From contig NC_018012.1 in assembly GCF_000227745.2 (NCBI RefSeq), positions 1,211,478 through 1,275,477 of the forward strand: 64,000 nucleotides of DNA, given 5' to 3'. The position numbers were made by a program, and so were the translations under genes. The notes beneath the pieces are model-generated. The model was not told the DNA's origin. It ran no database searches and saw only the letters and a program-made list of their open reading frames with translations. The first letter of the stretch is position 1. Every line of letters starts with the position of its first letter. This stretch comes from Thiocystis violascens DSM 198. GTDB lineage: Bacteria; Pseudomonadota; Gammaproteobacteria; Chromatiales; Chromatiaceae. Shown piece after piece: positions 35,419 to 44,447 of this stretch.

Positions 35419-37053
35419 CTAGGTCTGGAATCTCCCGGCCTGATCCTTCAACTCGCTGGCAAGTCGCATCAGTTGCCGACCGGCCGCCTCCAATTGGGTC
35501 ATCCCCGCGCTTCCTTGATGGGTGGCATCGCTGATCGCCACGATCCCCTGGTTGATTTCATTGGCCACCGCGGTCTGTTCCTCGGCGGCGCTGGCGAGTT
35601 GGGCCATGGTCGCGGAGATCCCGTCAACGGCCGTCGTGATCGCCTCCAGCGCCTGGCCAGCCTGGCCGGCCGTTTCCATGGAAGTTTGGGCACTCTGGCG
35701 ACTGTTGCCCATCTCCCCGCCCGCCTGGCGCGAACGCTGCTGCAAACGCGCCACCATCGTCTCGATCTCGCGGGCTAAATCCTGGGTGCGCCGCGCCAGC
35801 GTGCGCACTTCATCGGCGACGACCGCGAAGCCGCGCCCCTGTTCGCCCGCCCGCGCGGCCTCGATGGCGGCATTGAGCGCCAACAGGTTGGTCTGCCGGG
35901 CCACGCCCTGAATCGCCTCCAGAACCTGACCGATGCCGAGCGTGTCCTGTTCCAGCGCGTGGATCGTTTCCGCGATGGCGGCGATTTCCCCGGCCAAGGC
36001 GGACATGGCGCCGATCGTCTCGACGACCGCTCCCCGACCTTGATCGGCCAGTGTCTTGGCCTGCCGCGCGGAGTCGGCCGCGGACGCGGTGTTGCGGGCC
36101 AACTCCTCGGCCGACGCGGTCATTTCCTGCATGGCCGTGGCGACCTGCTCGGTTTCCATGGATTGCCGTTGAGCCACGCCACGGGCCGCCATCAGATTCT
36201 CCGACATCTGCCCGGTCGCCACGGACAGCGTGATGGCGGACCCGCCGATGCGTTCGACCAGTTCCCGCAGTCGGTCAACCATTTTGTCGAACTCGCGCGC
36301 GATGTCACCGATCTCATTGGGCGTATCCAGAGTCGCGCCGGTGGCGAGATCCGATTGTTCGAGAATATGCGTCATGGCACGTCGGAGACTGCCGAGTTGC
36401 CGGGTGATCGAGCGGTAATAAAGCCATCCCAGGATGCCCACGAACAGCACGGCGGTGACGGACAGACCGGCAAAAGCCCGCCGGGAGGCTGTATAGAGGC
36501 CATGGGCGTTCTCCCGCTCCTGGCCGGCGACCTCCAACTGCAAGTCCACCAGCGCGGCGATCGTTTGACTGATGGGGTCGATTTGATCGTATAAAGGACC
36601 GTCGAAATCCGCCAAGCGATTGGCGACCTCGCCCCGCATCCCTTGCAGACGCTCCACCAACCTGTCGATCACGGCATCGGCCTGGACAAAACGCTGCCGC
36701 GCTTCGTCGACCAGACGCTGCTCTTCCGCCGTGAGTTGCGTCTGGAGATAGCGATTCCACCGCTCGCGAATCCGCCCTTGCGCCTGGTCGACGCCTTGCA
36801 ACGCCTGTTCGGCGGTAAAGCGGCCGGCGTTGGCCTTGTTGACCGCATCGATGACGAAGACCGCATAATCGTCGGCGATGGTCTTCAGATCCTGCAACGG
36901 CACCACTCGATCCAGATAGATGCGGTCGACCCCCTCATTGATCTGTCGTAAAAGATCCGCGGCCAGTAACCCGATCAGGAGCATGACGACACTTGGAACC
37001 AGTGCCAGCATCGCGAGTTTCGTTCTAATTTTTGCGTGATCGATCAACTTCAT
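35419..37053 (-). CDS. Methyl-accepting chemotaxis protein
   Basis: 544 residues. The N-terminal membrane helix ([20 protein letters not shown]) is followed by a four-helix-bundle type periplasmic sensor (about 35-190), a second membrane helix ([19 protein letters not shown]), a HAMP domain and the cytoplasmic signalling coiled coil with the conserved hairpin tip [24 protein letters not shown] in two parts and [18 protein letters not shown]. Ligand unknown. No che genes are nearby, so it is an orphan receptor. Confidence 0.95.
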   Translation of the reverse strand: MKLIDHAKIRTKLAMLALVPSVVMLLIGLLAADLLRQINEGVDRIYLDRVVPLQDLKTIADDYAVFVIDAVNKANAGRFTAEQALQGVDQAQGRIRERWNRYLQTQLTAEEQRLVDEARQRFVQADAVIDRLVERLQGMRGEVANRLADFDGPLYDQIDPISQTIAALVDLQLEVAGQERENAHGLYTASRRAFAGLSVTAVLFVGILGWLYYRSITRQLGSLRRAMTHILEQSDLATGATLDTPNEIGDIAREFDKMVDRLRELVERIGGSAITLSVATGQMSENLMAARGVAQRQSMETEQVATAMQEMTASAEELARNTASAADSARQAKTLADQGRGAVVETIGAMSALAGEIAAIAETIHALEQDTLGIGQVLEAIQGVARQTNLLALNAAIEAARAGEQGRGFAVVADEVRTLARRTQDLAREIETMVARLQQRSRQAGGEMGNSRQSAQTSMETAGQAGQALEAITTAVDGISATMAQLASAAEEQTAVANEINQGIVAISDATHQGSAGMTQLEAAGRQLMRLASELKDQAGRFQT

Positions 37054-37245
37054 GGGTATTTCACCAAAAACTCAACAACGGCCGAAACCGCTCGTGACGA
37101 CGGCCTGCATTGTGCCATCAGGATGAAAGCGGCTGGGCCGTTCTCCTGTGACGAGGTGGCGCGACATCGTAAACCATCCCCATCGCGCGGATCACACTCA
37201 ATCTTCTGGCTGAATAAGAACGGACGCGGCGCGTATGTCAACTGG
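37054..37245. other. Intergenic region upstream of the chemoreceptor gene
   Basis: About 190 bp between the MCP start and the ABC-ATPase-like remnant. A small forward frame (from 37036) crosses it, but nothing in its first half looks like a known protein. No promoter for the chemoreceptor gene was recognised with confidence. Confidence 0.4.
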
Positions 37246-37400
37246 GACGGGGAGCCGGGGAGCATGATCATGGTCTTGGACTCAGAGGTGCTGATCCGCC
37301 CGGACGATCTGCTGATTCGGTGTACGACGAATCCCGTCCGCGCCGCGCCACCGTGACCGAGCGCGTTTTCCGCGGCGCCAAATATCTCTACATATTTTCG
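37246..37400 (+). pseudogene. Possible remnant of an ABC transporter ATPase C-terminal (TOBE) domain
   Basis: One frame reads MVLDSEVLIRPDDLLIR, and shifting by one base at about 37318-37322 it continues YDESRPRRATVTERVFRGAK and YLYIFSL. Together these look like the C-terminal regulatory (TOBE) domain of a Fe3+/polyamine-type ABC ATPase, where a strand with RP-x-D/E is followed by a strand with FRG-x-x-Y-L-Y. The rest of the gene is missing upstream and the fragment runs into the stop of the convergent amylosucrase gene. Identification is from pattern only. Confidence 0.4.
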
Positions 37401-39374
37401 TTAGAGCAAAGCGCCCGGACGCTGATCGGTCAACCAGTAAAAACGCAGCGGCGGAATCACCACGCGCGTATTGAACAGTGCCGGCGACTCGCCGGTCAGC
37501 AGATCCTTGACCTGCCCGAAGCGAAAGAGTCCGCGGTTACCGAGATCCTTCAGATCCAGATACTGGGACTGAACATCGACGTTGGCGACCACCAGCACGC
37601 TGTCGGTCGGCATGGTCGGATGGGTGCGCAACAGGACGAACAGATGCGGATTGGCCACGTCGAGCAGTTCGCGGTTGTTGAAATCGGCGAAGGCAGGTGT
37701 GGTCTTACGCACCGCGATCATGCGCTTGAGACCGTCGAACAGGCGTTGCTCGACCGTCCCATGCTCGTTGCGGCGTTCGGCGCGGTTCCAATCGATGCGC
37801 GGACGATGGACCCAACGACTGTCGCTGGCCTTGTTGACATCCTCCAGAAAGGAGTTGTCGTTGAGGGTTCCGATTTCGTCGCCATACCAGATCAAGGGGA
37901 TGCCGCCGAAGGACATGATCATCCCGTGCAGGGTTAGGATCAGATTGACGGCGTGGTCGATGGCCTCGGGATCGCCCGACTCCAGGGCGGTTTCGAGTCC
38001 GGCCAACGAGGCAAGCGCCCCGGAAATGCGGGCGTCGCCGGTCTTGGGATTGACGCCGAACGGACGTCCGCGACTGGGCGAGCCCTCGAACGCGCCGGTG
38101 AACCAGTCCACCAGAAAGCGGCGGTGCGCATAGGGGTCATAGTCGCAGGCGCGAATGTCGGCATCGTCGAAGCCGAGACCGATGTCGTCATGGCAGCGGA
38201 TGTAATTGAGCCAGGTGGCGCGGTCGAGCTTGTTGGGCAGGTTTTTGACGCCCTGATTGAGCAGTTTGGCATTCTTGGTCGCCACCGCGTCCCACAGCAG
38301 CGCCATGAAGGTGGCGTTATAGGCGATCTCGCATTCCTTGGCGATGATGGCGTCCTCGCCGAAATATTTGATGATCTCGGAGGGCGCGACGATGGCCTCG
38401 GCGATGAAGAGCACGCCGGGCGCGACCACCTGACAGCAGTCCTTCATGAGTTGCAGGATGAGATGGGCCTCGCGCTCGTTCTGGCTGGTCGTGCCGATCT
38501 TTTTCCAGAGAAAGGCCACGGCGTCCAGGCGCACGATATCGGCGCCTTGATTGGCCCAGAACAGGACGATATCGAGCATCTCGATGAAGACCGCCGGATT
38601 GGAATAATTGAGATCCCATTGATAGTCGTTGAAGACCGTCATGACCCATTTGCCCATGACCGGATCCCAGGTGAAATTGCCGGGCGAGGTCTCGGGAAAG
38701 ATTTCGGGCAGGGTCTCCTCGAACATGTCGGGCACGTCGCGGTTCGGGAAGATGTAATAGAACTTCTGATACTCGGCATCGCCGGCGCGCGCCCGCTGTG
38801 CCCATTCGTGTTCGTTCGAGGTGTGGTTGACCACGACATCCAGGGTCAGCAGCATGCCGCGCTTGCGCATCGATTCGGCCAGCGCGACCACGTCCTCGAC
38901 ACGCCCGGCGCGTGGGTCGATATCGCGAAAATCGCTCACCGCATAGCCGCCATCGCTCGCGCCCAGCGGGCATTTGAGGATGGGCATGACATGGACCAGG
39001 TTCACGCCGAGATCCTGCAGATAGGGCAGCCGCTGCGTCAGTCCCTGGAGATTGCCGGCGAAGCCGTCCGAGTAGAGCGCCATGCCAACCCATTCCTGAC
39101 TCAGAAACCAGTTGTAATCCTCCTCGCGCGCCATATCGAGCTGTTGGAGCGCCGCCGGGCGATCGAGATAGGCGCGGGCGAGACGCTCGGTGAGATGGGT
39201 CGCCTGTTGCTTGAAGTCCTCGCGATGACCGTAAAGATGATGAAACAGCGAATGAATGGCGTAAAAGTTGGCGCCCAGCCGGGTATAAAAATGACGCAGA
39301 TCCTGGCACGAAAGGTCATAGGCGAATTCGTCGAGGATATCGTTCAGCAGGGCGTGAGAGACCTGTTCGTACAT
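37401..39374 (-). CDS. ams: Amylosucrase (GH13)
   Basis: 657 residues. Uses sucrose to make alpha-1,4-glucan plus fructose, or hydrolyses sucrose. N-terminal helical domain, then the GH13 barrel: LTLDVVVNHTSNEHEW, nucleophile Asp in GADIVRLDAVAFLWK, acid/base Glu in VLFIAEAIVAPSE, and third carboxylate in IRCHDDIGLGFDD. Catalytic residues are intact. It is last in the run sps, spp, fruK, ams, the order reported for the sucrose cluster of Methylomicrobium alcaliphilum. Fructose released here can be trapped by the adjacent fructokinase. Confidence 0.93.
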   Translation of the reverse strand: MYEQVSHALLNDILDEFAYDLSCQDLRHFYTRLGANFYAIHSLFHHLYGHREDFKQQATHLTERLARAYLDRPAALQQLDMAREEDYNWFLSQEWVGMALYSDGFAGNLQGLTQRLPYLQDLGVNLVHVMPILKCPLGASDGGYAVSDFRDIDPRAGRVEDVVALAESMRKRGMLLTLDVVVNHTSNEHEWAQRARAGDAEYQKFYYIFPNRDVPDMFEETLPEIFPETSPGNFTWDPVMGKWVMTVFNDYQWDLNYSNPAVFIEMLDIVLFWANQGADIVRLDAVAFLWKKIGTTSQNEREAHLILQLMKDCCQVVAPGVLFIAEAIVAPSEIIKYFGEDAIIAKECEIAYNATFMALLWDAVATKNAKLLNQGVKNLPNKLDRATWLNYIRCHDDIGLGFDDADIRACDYDPYAHRRFLVDWFTGAFEGSPSRGRPFGVNPKTGDARISGALASLAGLETALESGDPEAIDHAVNLILTLHGMIMSFGGIPLIWYGDEIGTLNDNSFLEDVNKASDSRWVHRPRIDWNRAERRNEHGTVEQRLFDGLKRMIAVRKTTPAFADFNNRELLDVANPHLFVLLRTHPTMPTDSVLVVANVDVQSQYLDLKDLGNRGLFRFGQVKDLLTGESPALFNTRVVIPPLRFYWLTDQRPGALL

Positions 39375-39450
39375 GCTGATTCCGGTTGAAAAATAGACGG
39401 GATTGACAGGATTGCGGTCTTACCTGAAACGTTGGCAAAGCCCCATTGGC

Positions 39451-40338
39451 TTACAACCCCCACTGCCCGATGAAAGGCACATAGAGCCCGGCATCGGCAC
39501 GGGTCGCGCCGCGCTGGCCGACGATCCGCGAGGCGAACGACTGGGCGCGCTCCAGGGTGGTTGCCAGCGGCCAGCCGTCGAGGATACCCAGGATCAGCAC
39601 TGCGGCGAAGGCATCGCCCGCGCCGACCGTGTCCACCACCTCGGTCGCGGGCGCGGGAGCGACCTGAGCCGTCGTGCCATCGGCGGTCAGGCCGAGCGCG
39701 CCATCGCCGCCCAGGGTCACGATCAGACCGGCGAGGTCGTGGCGTTCGAGAAAGGCACGGGCGCGCGTCGCCAGATCCGGCGATGTTGGACCTGAGTCTT
39801 CCAGCCAGGCCAGTTCGTCGCGATTGAGTTTCACCCAGTCCGCGTCGGTGACCAGACCCAGGGTCGCGTCGCGCGACCACCAGGGCGCGCGCAGATTGAC
39901 ATCCAGAAACACGCGGTCCGGCCCCTCCGCCTTGAGCGCTTGCAGGGTCGCCGCCGAGACCGGCTGACGCAAGGCCAGGGTGCCGTGATAGAGCAGACCG
40001 CAGCCCGCGCCCGCGGCGAGAGACCGAATCGAGTCATAGGCACGGTCGGGGACGATGTCATAGGCGGGCTCGCCGTCGGTCAGAGACACCGTGACCTCGC
40101 CGGTGGCGTGGTCGGGGTCGGTCTGCAGATCGGCGACATTCATCCCCCAGTCGCGCATGGCGGCGCGCACCGCCGCGCCATCCGGGTCGTCGCCCACCGC
40201 GCTGATCAGACGCACGGATGCGCCGAAGGCATGCAGATGCCAGGCGACATTGAAGGGCGCCCCGCCCAGAACCCGATGACCATCGGGAAACCGATCGAAG
40301 AGGACTTCTCCGAAGATACAGATCGGGGAAAGATGCAT
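39451..40338 (-). CDS. fruK: PfkB-family carbohydrate kinase, probable fructokinase
   Basis: 295 residues. Ribokinase/PfkB fold with N-terminal IFGEVLFDRFPDGHRVLGGA, then PFNVAWHLHAFGA, and the catalytic anion-hole motif VDTVGAGDAFAAVLILGILD. Substrate choice comes from context: it lies between sucrose-phosphate phosphatase and amylosucrase genes, so it most likely phosphorylates fructose freed from sucrose. The gap to the spp gene is 166 bp and has no obvious promoter. Confidence 0.88.
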   Translation of the reverse strand: MHLSPICIFGEVLFDRFPDGHRVLGGAPFNVAWHLHAFGASVRLISAVGDDPDGAAVRAAMRDWGMNVADLQTDPDHATGEVTVSLTDGEPAYDIVPDRAYDSIRSLAAGAGCGLLYHGTLALRQPVSAATLQALKAEGPDRVFLDVNLRAPWWSRDATLGLVTDADWVKLNRDELAWLEDSGPTSPDLATRARAFLERHDLAGLIVTLGGDGALGLTADGTTAQVAPAPATEVVDTVGAGDAFAAVLILGILDGWPLATTLERAQSFASRIVGQRGATRADAGLYVPFIGQWGL

Positions 40339-40504
40339 GGTTTGCGTTTCTCCACATGAAATCCGGCAACGAAGGCTTGAGCGCTTCGCTAATACGCGCT
40401 CAAGAACGGCCCTCGGGATCGATACCCGCCTGCTTGAGCAGACCCGGCAAGCGTTCCTTTTCCGCTCTCGCTGGCGCGTTCCTGCGGGCGAACGTCGAAT
40501 TGAT

Positions 40505-41380
40505 TCAACGCCCGGACTCAGGCTCGACGAACGTCAGCAGATCCGGTCGAAAATGGGCCACGCCCTCCAGAATGCCGGCGCTGTAGTGGCCATTCATCCC
40601 CGACCAGTCGCCTTTGGCGCAATACAGACGCTCGCTCAGACCACGTTCGGCAGCGCCGCGGCGTGCCCGATCGCGGACATCGGCATGGGCGTTGGCGACC
40701 AGGACCGAGGGAATCGGACTCGTCAGCACCTCCAGGTCGTTACCGCTGTCGCCAGCGAAGAGCGTCGCGTTTTCGTCGCAGCCGAGCGCGCACATCAGGA
40801 AGGTCACGGCATGATATTTGTTGGCCTGTTCGGGCAGCAGGTCGAGCAGTCCGACGGCGGCGGTTTCGTCGATGCTCCAGATCAGGTTGGCGCGCATTCC
40901 GGCCGCTTCAAGACGTTTCCGCAGCCGCGCGAGCAGATCGTCGACGTTCAGATCGAGTGGGACATCGTAGCTGAGCTTGAAAGGAGCCTGTTTTTCGGCT
41001 TCCTGTAATCGCAGTTCCGTCAGATCGGCGAACAAGGCTTGCAGTGCCGCCGCGCCCGGCCAGGTTTGCGCCAGTTCGTCGCTCCAGCCCGGCAGCGGGC
41101 TCCAGACTGCCGTGCCCTCCGCGTCGACCGTCACGGCCTGAATACTTGAACCCACATCACCGATCACATACGCGGGCCAGGGCAGCGCGTAGTCGGCGAT
41201 CGCTTGTTCGACCAACGCCCGATGTCGCCCCGTGACATAGGCCAGGGTCACCCCGTCCCGAGCGACCAGACGGCGGAAACGGGGACGCGCCTCGGGCGAC
41301 TCGGGCTCGCGCCCGTTCGGAATCAGGGTGCGGTCAAGATCGGTGCAGAGCAGCAGCCTGATGGGCATCGCGTCGTTCAT
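40505..41380 (-). CDS. spp: Sucrose-6-phosphate phosphatase
   Basis: 291 residues from ATG 41380, which overlaps the sps stop (ATGA). HAD-superfamily phosphatase with motif I LLCTDLDRTLIPN, motif II AYVTGRHR, Lys in the KLSYDVPLDLN region and motif IV LFAGDSGNDLEVL. All catalytic positions are intact, unlike the phosphatase-like tail of the neighbouring synthase, so this protein should release free sucrose. Confidence 0.92.
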   Translation of the reverse strand: MNDAMPIRLLLCTDLDRTLIPNGREPESPEARPRFRRLVARDGVTLAYVTGRHRALVEQAIADYALPWPAYVIGDVGSSIQAVTVDAEGTAVWSPLPGWSDELAQTWPGAAALQALFADLTELRLQEAEKQAPFKLSYDVPLDLNVDDLLARLRKRLEAAGMRANLIWSIDETAAVGLLDLLPEQANKYHAVTFLMCALGCDENATLFAGDSGNDLEVLTSPIPSVLVANAHADVRDRARRGAAERGLSERLYCAKGDWSGMNGHYSAGILEGVAHFRPDLLTFVEPESGR

Positions 41381-43512
41381 CCCGACACCTGCGGAACGCG
41401 GCAGGAACCGAAGAAGTCGTAATGTTCGACGGCTTCCAGAATCCCCAGCGCATGCGCCTGTTGGGCAAAGTAAATGTTCTCGTGCTCGCCCAGTTGGGAC
41501 AGTTCCTCGCAATGACGGTTCGCCACGACCACCGCCAGGGTGTTGCCGCGCATCATATCCTCATCCGCCCCGGATCCGCCCGCGACCAGGATGTGTTCGA
41601 GCGGAATTCCCAGCCGATGCGCGACATAGCGCAGTGCCTGACCCTTGCTGGCGCGGATCGGGACGATGTCGAGGAATTGCCCGAAGGAATGCACGACATT
41701 GACGCTTTGCTCCTGGGTGCGCAACAGAGTCGCCAGTTCCTCCACCGTGGGCGCGACCGTGGGATCATAGTGATAGGAAATCTTGAAACGGCTCTGCTCG
41801 ACCTTGCGCTGCGGCGTCAGCCCCGAGATCCGCTCAAGGGCGCGGCGCACCGCCTGGGGCTTCCAGAGATGGTCGACATGATCCTTCCAGTAGTCGTCCG
41901 GGATCAGATGCCCGGTGTAATGAATGTCGGTGCCGAGACTTGTGATGAGGATATCCGGCACCGGGATACGATGTTTCTTGAGTTCGGTCAACAGCGAATC
42001 GAGACGCCGCCCGGTCACGATGCCGAAATTCGCGCAACGCTTATTGTCGCGCATCATGGTGACGAAGCGCTCGACGCCCTCGGCATTGCCCAGCAGACTC
42101 TGATCCAGATCGGTGAAGAGCGCGCGATCGCGATAAATGAGACGCCGGCGCGCCGGCGGCGTATCGGGAATGGGCACGGCACGCTTGGCGAGCGGGGCGA
42201 TGCGCTGGCGGTAAAGCTCCGCATGGGCCTGCCAGGAGTAACGTTCGCGTACCCCCGCCAGGCCATTGCGCGAGAAGGTTTGCCAACGTTCGGGATCGCT
42301 CAGGATGTCGAGCAGAGCGGCGGCGATGGCCGCGCGGTCCAGCGGATCGACTAGCAAACCATTCTTGCAGTTGCCGACGATGTCCACCGGCCCGCCGTTT
42401 TCAGTGGCGACCAGCGGCAGACCGGTGGCGGCGGCCTCCAGCAGCGTCAGACCGAAGGGTTCGGTCAGCGCGGGGTTGATGAAGACGCCCTTGGAACGGG
42501 CCACCAAACGATAGATCTCGGGCACCTCGTCGGCACTGTGATGTTTCGGCGCGGCGACCTTGCCATAGAGGTCATAAGCATCGACCGTGAGCAGAATCTC
42601 GGTCAGCACCTCGCGGGCACCTTCGTCCAACTCGCGAATATCGTCGCGGTTGCCGGCGACGATCAAGAGGTTCGCCAGCGCCTGGAGTTCGGGCGATTCG
42701 CCATACGCCTCGATCAGCGTCACGATGTTTTTCCGATGATCGGCGCGCGACAGCGCCAGGATCAAGGGTTTGTCGGGGGCGTCGAGAAAGCGCTTGACCC
42801 GCGCGCCAAAGGCGATCGGCGGATCCTTGGGCGCGGGCGGATGAAACTGCTTCAGATCGGTGCCGGGCGGGATGACGACCATCCGCTCGGGCTGATAATA
42901 GTCATAGAGCGCGTATTGCCCCTCGATCTCGTTATGGGTGCTGGTGATCACCAGGTCCGCGCTGGCCAGCACGGTTTCCTCGGCGTCGATGCGGCGCAGC
43001 ATGTGGTAACGCGCGTCGATCTGTTCGCCATCGAGTCCGGCCGCCAGCAAACGCTGGCGTTTGTCGCGCCCCAGCGAATGGCCGGTATGCACCAGCGGCA
43101 CGCCGATGAGACTGGCCAGTTTCGCGCCCACGTATCCGGCATCGGCGTAATGACTGTGAATGACATCCGGCCAGTGTCCCTGTTCCTGAAGCCAGGCGGC
43201 CAGATTATCCATCAAGCCGTCGAGATGGTCCCAAAGCTGCTCCTTGACGATATAGCCCTCGGGGCCGGCCTCGATGCGGACGATGCGGGATTTTTCGCTC
43301 AGGGGTTCGAGCGGCACGCCATAATCCGCGCTGACGGCCGCGTCGACGACGCGACGGGTGACCAGATCGACCTGCGTCACATCGGCGCGTTCGCCGAGCG
43401 CACGGGCGAGATCGACGACATATTTGGTCTGTCCGCCGGTGTCCGCGTCGCGTCCGAGTTCTAAATCATGGCCACGAATCAGGCCGTGAAGACTGAGCAG
43501 AAGGATGTACAT
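41377..43512 (-). CDS. sps: Sucrose-phosphate synthase with C-terminal phosphatase-like domain
   Basis: 711 residues from ATG 43512 (AGAGGT upstream). GT4 glycosyltransferase joining UDP- or ADP-glucose and fructose-6-phosphate. N-terminal ISLHGL-type start (LLLSLHGLIRGHDLELGRD), DTGGQTKYVVDLARAL, and the donor-site motif FINPALTEPFGLTLLEAAA. From about residue 470 there is a HAD phosphatase-like domain with ALFTDLDQSLLGN, but its motif IV is GGSGADEDM where active enzymes have GDSGND, so it has probably lost activity. Head of the sucrose operon. Confidence 0.94.
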   Translation of the reverse strand: MYILLLSLHGLIRGHDLELGRDADTGGQTKYVVDLARALGERADVTQVDLVTRRVVDAAVSADYGVPLEPLSEKSRIVRIEAGPEGYIVKEQLWDHLDGLMDNLAAWLQEQGHWPDVIHSHYADAGYVGAKLASLIGVPLVHTGHSLGRDKRQRLLAAGLDGEQIDARYHMLRRIDAEETVLASADLVITSTHNEIEGQYALYDYYQPERMVVIPPGTDLKQFHPPAPKDPPIAFGARVKRFLDAPDKPLILALSRADHRKNIVTLIEAYGESPELQALANLLIVAGNRDDIRELDEGAREVLTEILLTVDAYDLYGKVAAPKHHSADEVPEIYRLVARSKGVFINPALTEPFGLTLLEAAATGLPLVATENGGPVDIVGNCKNGLLVDPLDRAAIAAALLDILSDPERWQTFSRNGLAGVRERYSWQAHAELYRQRIAPLAKRAVPIPDTPPARRRLIYRDRALFTDLDQSLLGNAEGVERFVTMMRDNKRCANFGIVTGRRLDSLLTELKKHRIPVPDILITSLGTDIHYTGHLIPDDYWKDHVDHLWKPQAVRRALERISGLTPQRKVEQSRFKISYHYDPTVAPTVEELATLLRTQEQSVNVVHSFGQFLDIVPIRASKGQALRYVAHRLGIPLEHILVAGGSGADEDMMRGNTLAVVVANRHCEELSQLGEHENIYFAQQAHALGILEAVEHYDFFGSCRVPQVSG

Positions 43513-43587
43513 GGAATCGACCTCTGGTGTTTCGCAGGTGGGCGAGTCGGTTGTGCGTCCTCGCGTGGAGTCAGCAACCCAAAGCCC

Positions 43588-43616
43588 CCGACAATGCCCA
43601 CGCATCCCGATACAAT
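43588..43616 (+). promoter_or_regulatory. Candidate sigma-70 promoter of exbB-exbD-tonB
   Basis: CCGACA (43588-43593), a 17-bp spacer and TACAAT (43611-43616) match the sigma-70 consensus at 4/6 and 5/6. It is 35 bp upstream of the exbB start codon. No Fur box was recognised. Confidence 0.45.
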
Positions 43617-43650
43617 GCTAGGCACCGAGGTCAGACGAGGAGTTCCGAGC

Positions 43651-44076
43651 GTGGAGTTTTTGAAGGCCAATCTGGATCTGGGCGTCATGGGTCTGCTGGG
43701 ATTCATGAGCTTCATGATGGTGGCGTTTGTGATCGAACGCTATCTCTACTTCGCGCGGGTGGATCTGAGCGCCTTCGAGGATGCCGAAGATCTCGACCTG
43801 GTGCTGACCCGCCATCTGACCGCGATCGCCACCATCGGCGCCAATGCACCCTATGTGGGCCTGCTCGGAACGGTCCTCGGAATCCTGCTCGCCTTCCATG
43901 ACATCGGGCAGGCGGGCGCCATCGAGACTGGCACCATGATGCTGGGACTGGCCCTGGCGCTCAAGGCCACCGCGCTCGGTCTGGTGGTGGCCATCCCCTC
44001 GCTGGTCTTCTATAACGCGCTGTTGCGGCGCACGGACGTGCTCAAGGCCCGCTGGCGCAAGGAACGGCGCGGATGA
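43651..44076 (+). CDS. exbB: ExbB-type proton channel of a TonB system (short form)
   Basis: 141 residues from GTG 43651, chosen because GAGGAG lies eight bases before it; upstream in-frame codons give no sensible leader. MotA/TolQ/ExbB fold with an N-terminal membrane helix (GVMGLLGFMSFMMVAFVIE) and two more around APYVGLLGTVLGILLAFH and LALALKATALGLVVAIPSLV. It is shorter than E. coli ExbB (about 240), like the compact ExbB of some other bacteria. It overlaps exbD by 4 bp. Confidence 0.9.
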   Translation: MEFLKANLDLGVMGLLGFMSFMMVAFVIERYLYFARVDLSAFEDAEDLDLVLTRHLTAIATIGANAPYVGLLGTVLGILLAFHDIGQAGAIETGTMMLGLALALKATALGLVVAIPSLVFYNALLRRTDVLKARWRKERRG

Positions 44077-44447
44077 AGCGCATGGATCAGATCAATGTGA
44101 TCCCTTTCATCGACATCATGCTGGTGCTGCTCGCGATCGTCCTGACCACGGCGACCTTCATCGGCGAGGGGCGACTGGAGATCCGCCTGCCGGAGTCGGC
44201 GAGCCAGACCGGGTCGGACATCCCCGCCGCCGTCGAGATCGCCATCGATGCGGAGGGCGAACTCTTTCTCGATACCGAACCACTCCCGATCGAGGCGTTG
44301 GGCGCCCGACTCGCGGCCCTGGACCGCGCCACCCCGATCGTGCTACGGGTCGACGCCGCAACCCGTTTCGACCGCTTCGTTGCCGTGGTCGATCAGCTCA
44401 AGGCCCGCCAACTCGATCGACTGACCATCCTCACACGCAAATCATGA
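44073..44447 (+). CDS. exbD: ExbD component of the TonB system
   Basis: 124 residues. One N-terminal membrane helix with the proton-carrying aspartate in NVIPFIDIMLVLLAIVLT, then a periplasmic domain typical of ExbD/TolR (VLRVDAATRFDRFVAVVDQL). ATGA overlaps on both sides couple it to exbB and tonB. Confidence 0.93.
   Translation: MKRMDQINVIPFIDIMLVLLAIVLTTATFIGEGRLEIRLPESASQTGSDIPAAVEIAIDAEGELFLDTEPLPIEALGARLAALDRATPIVLRVDAATRFDRFVAVVDQLKARQLDRLTILTRKS

Noticed and set aside
37036-37356. 106-codon forward frame at the chemoreceptor start
   Set aside because: Its first part overlaps the MCP start and has no protein-like pattern; only the last third resembles an ABC-ATPase tail and is recorded as a remnant.
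37953-39389. 478-codon forward frame opposite amylosucrase
   Set aside because: Antisense to a gene with intact GH13 catalytic motifs.
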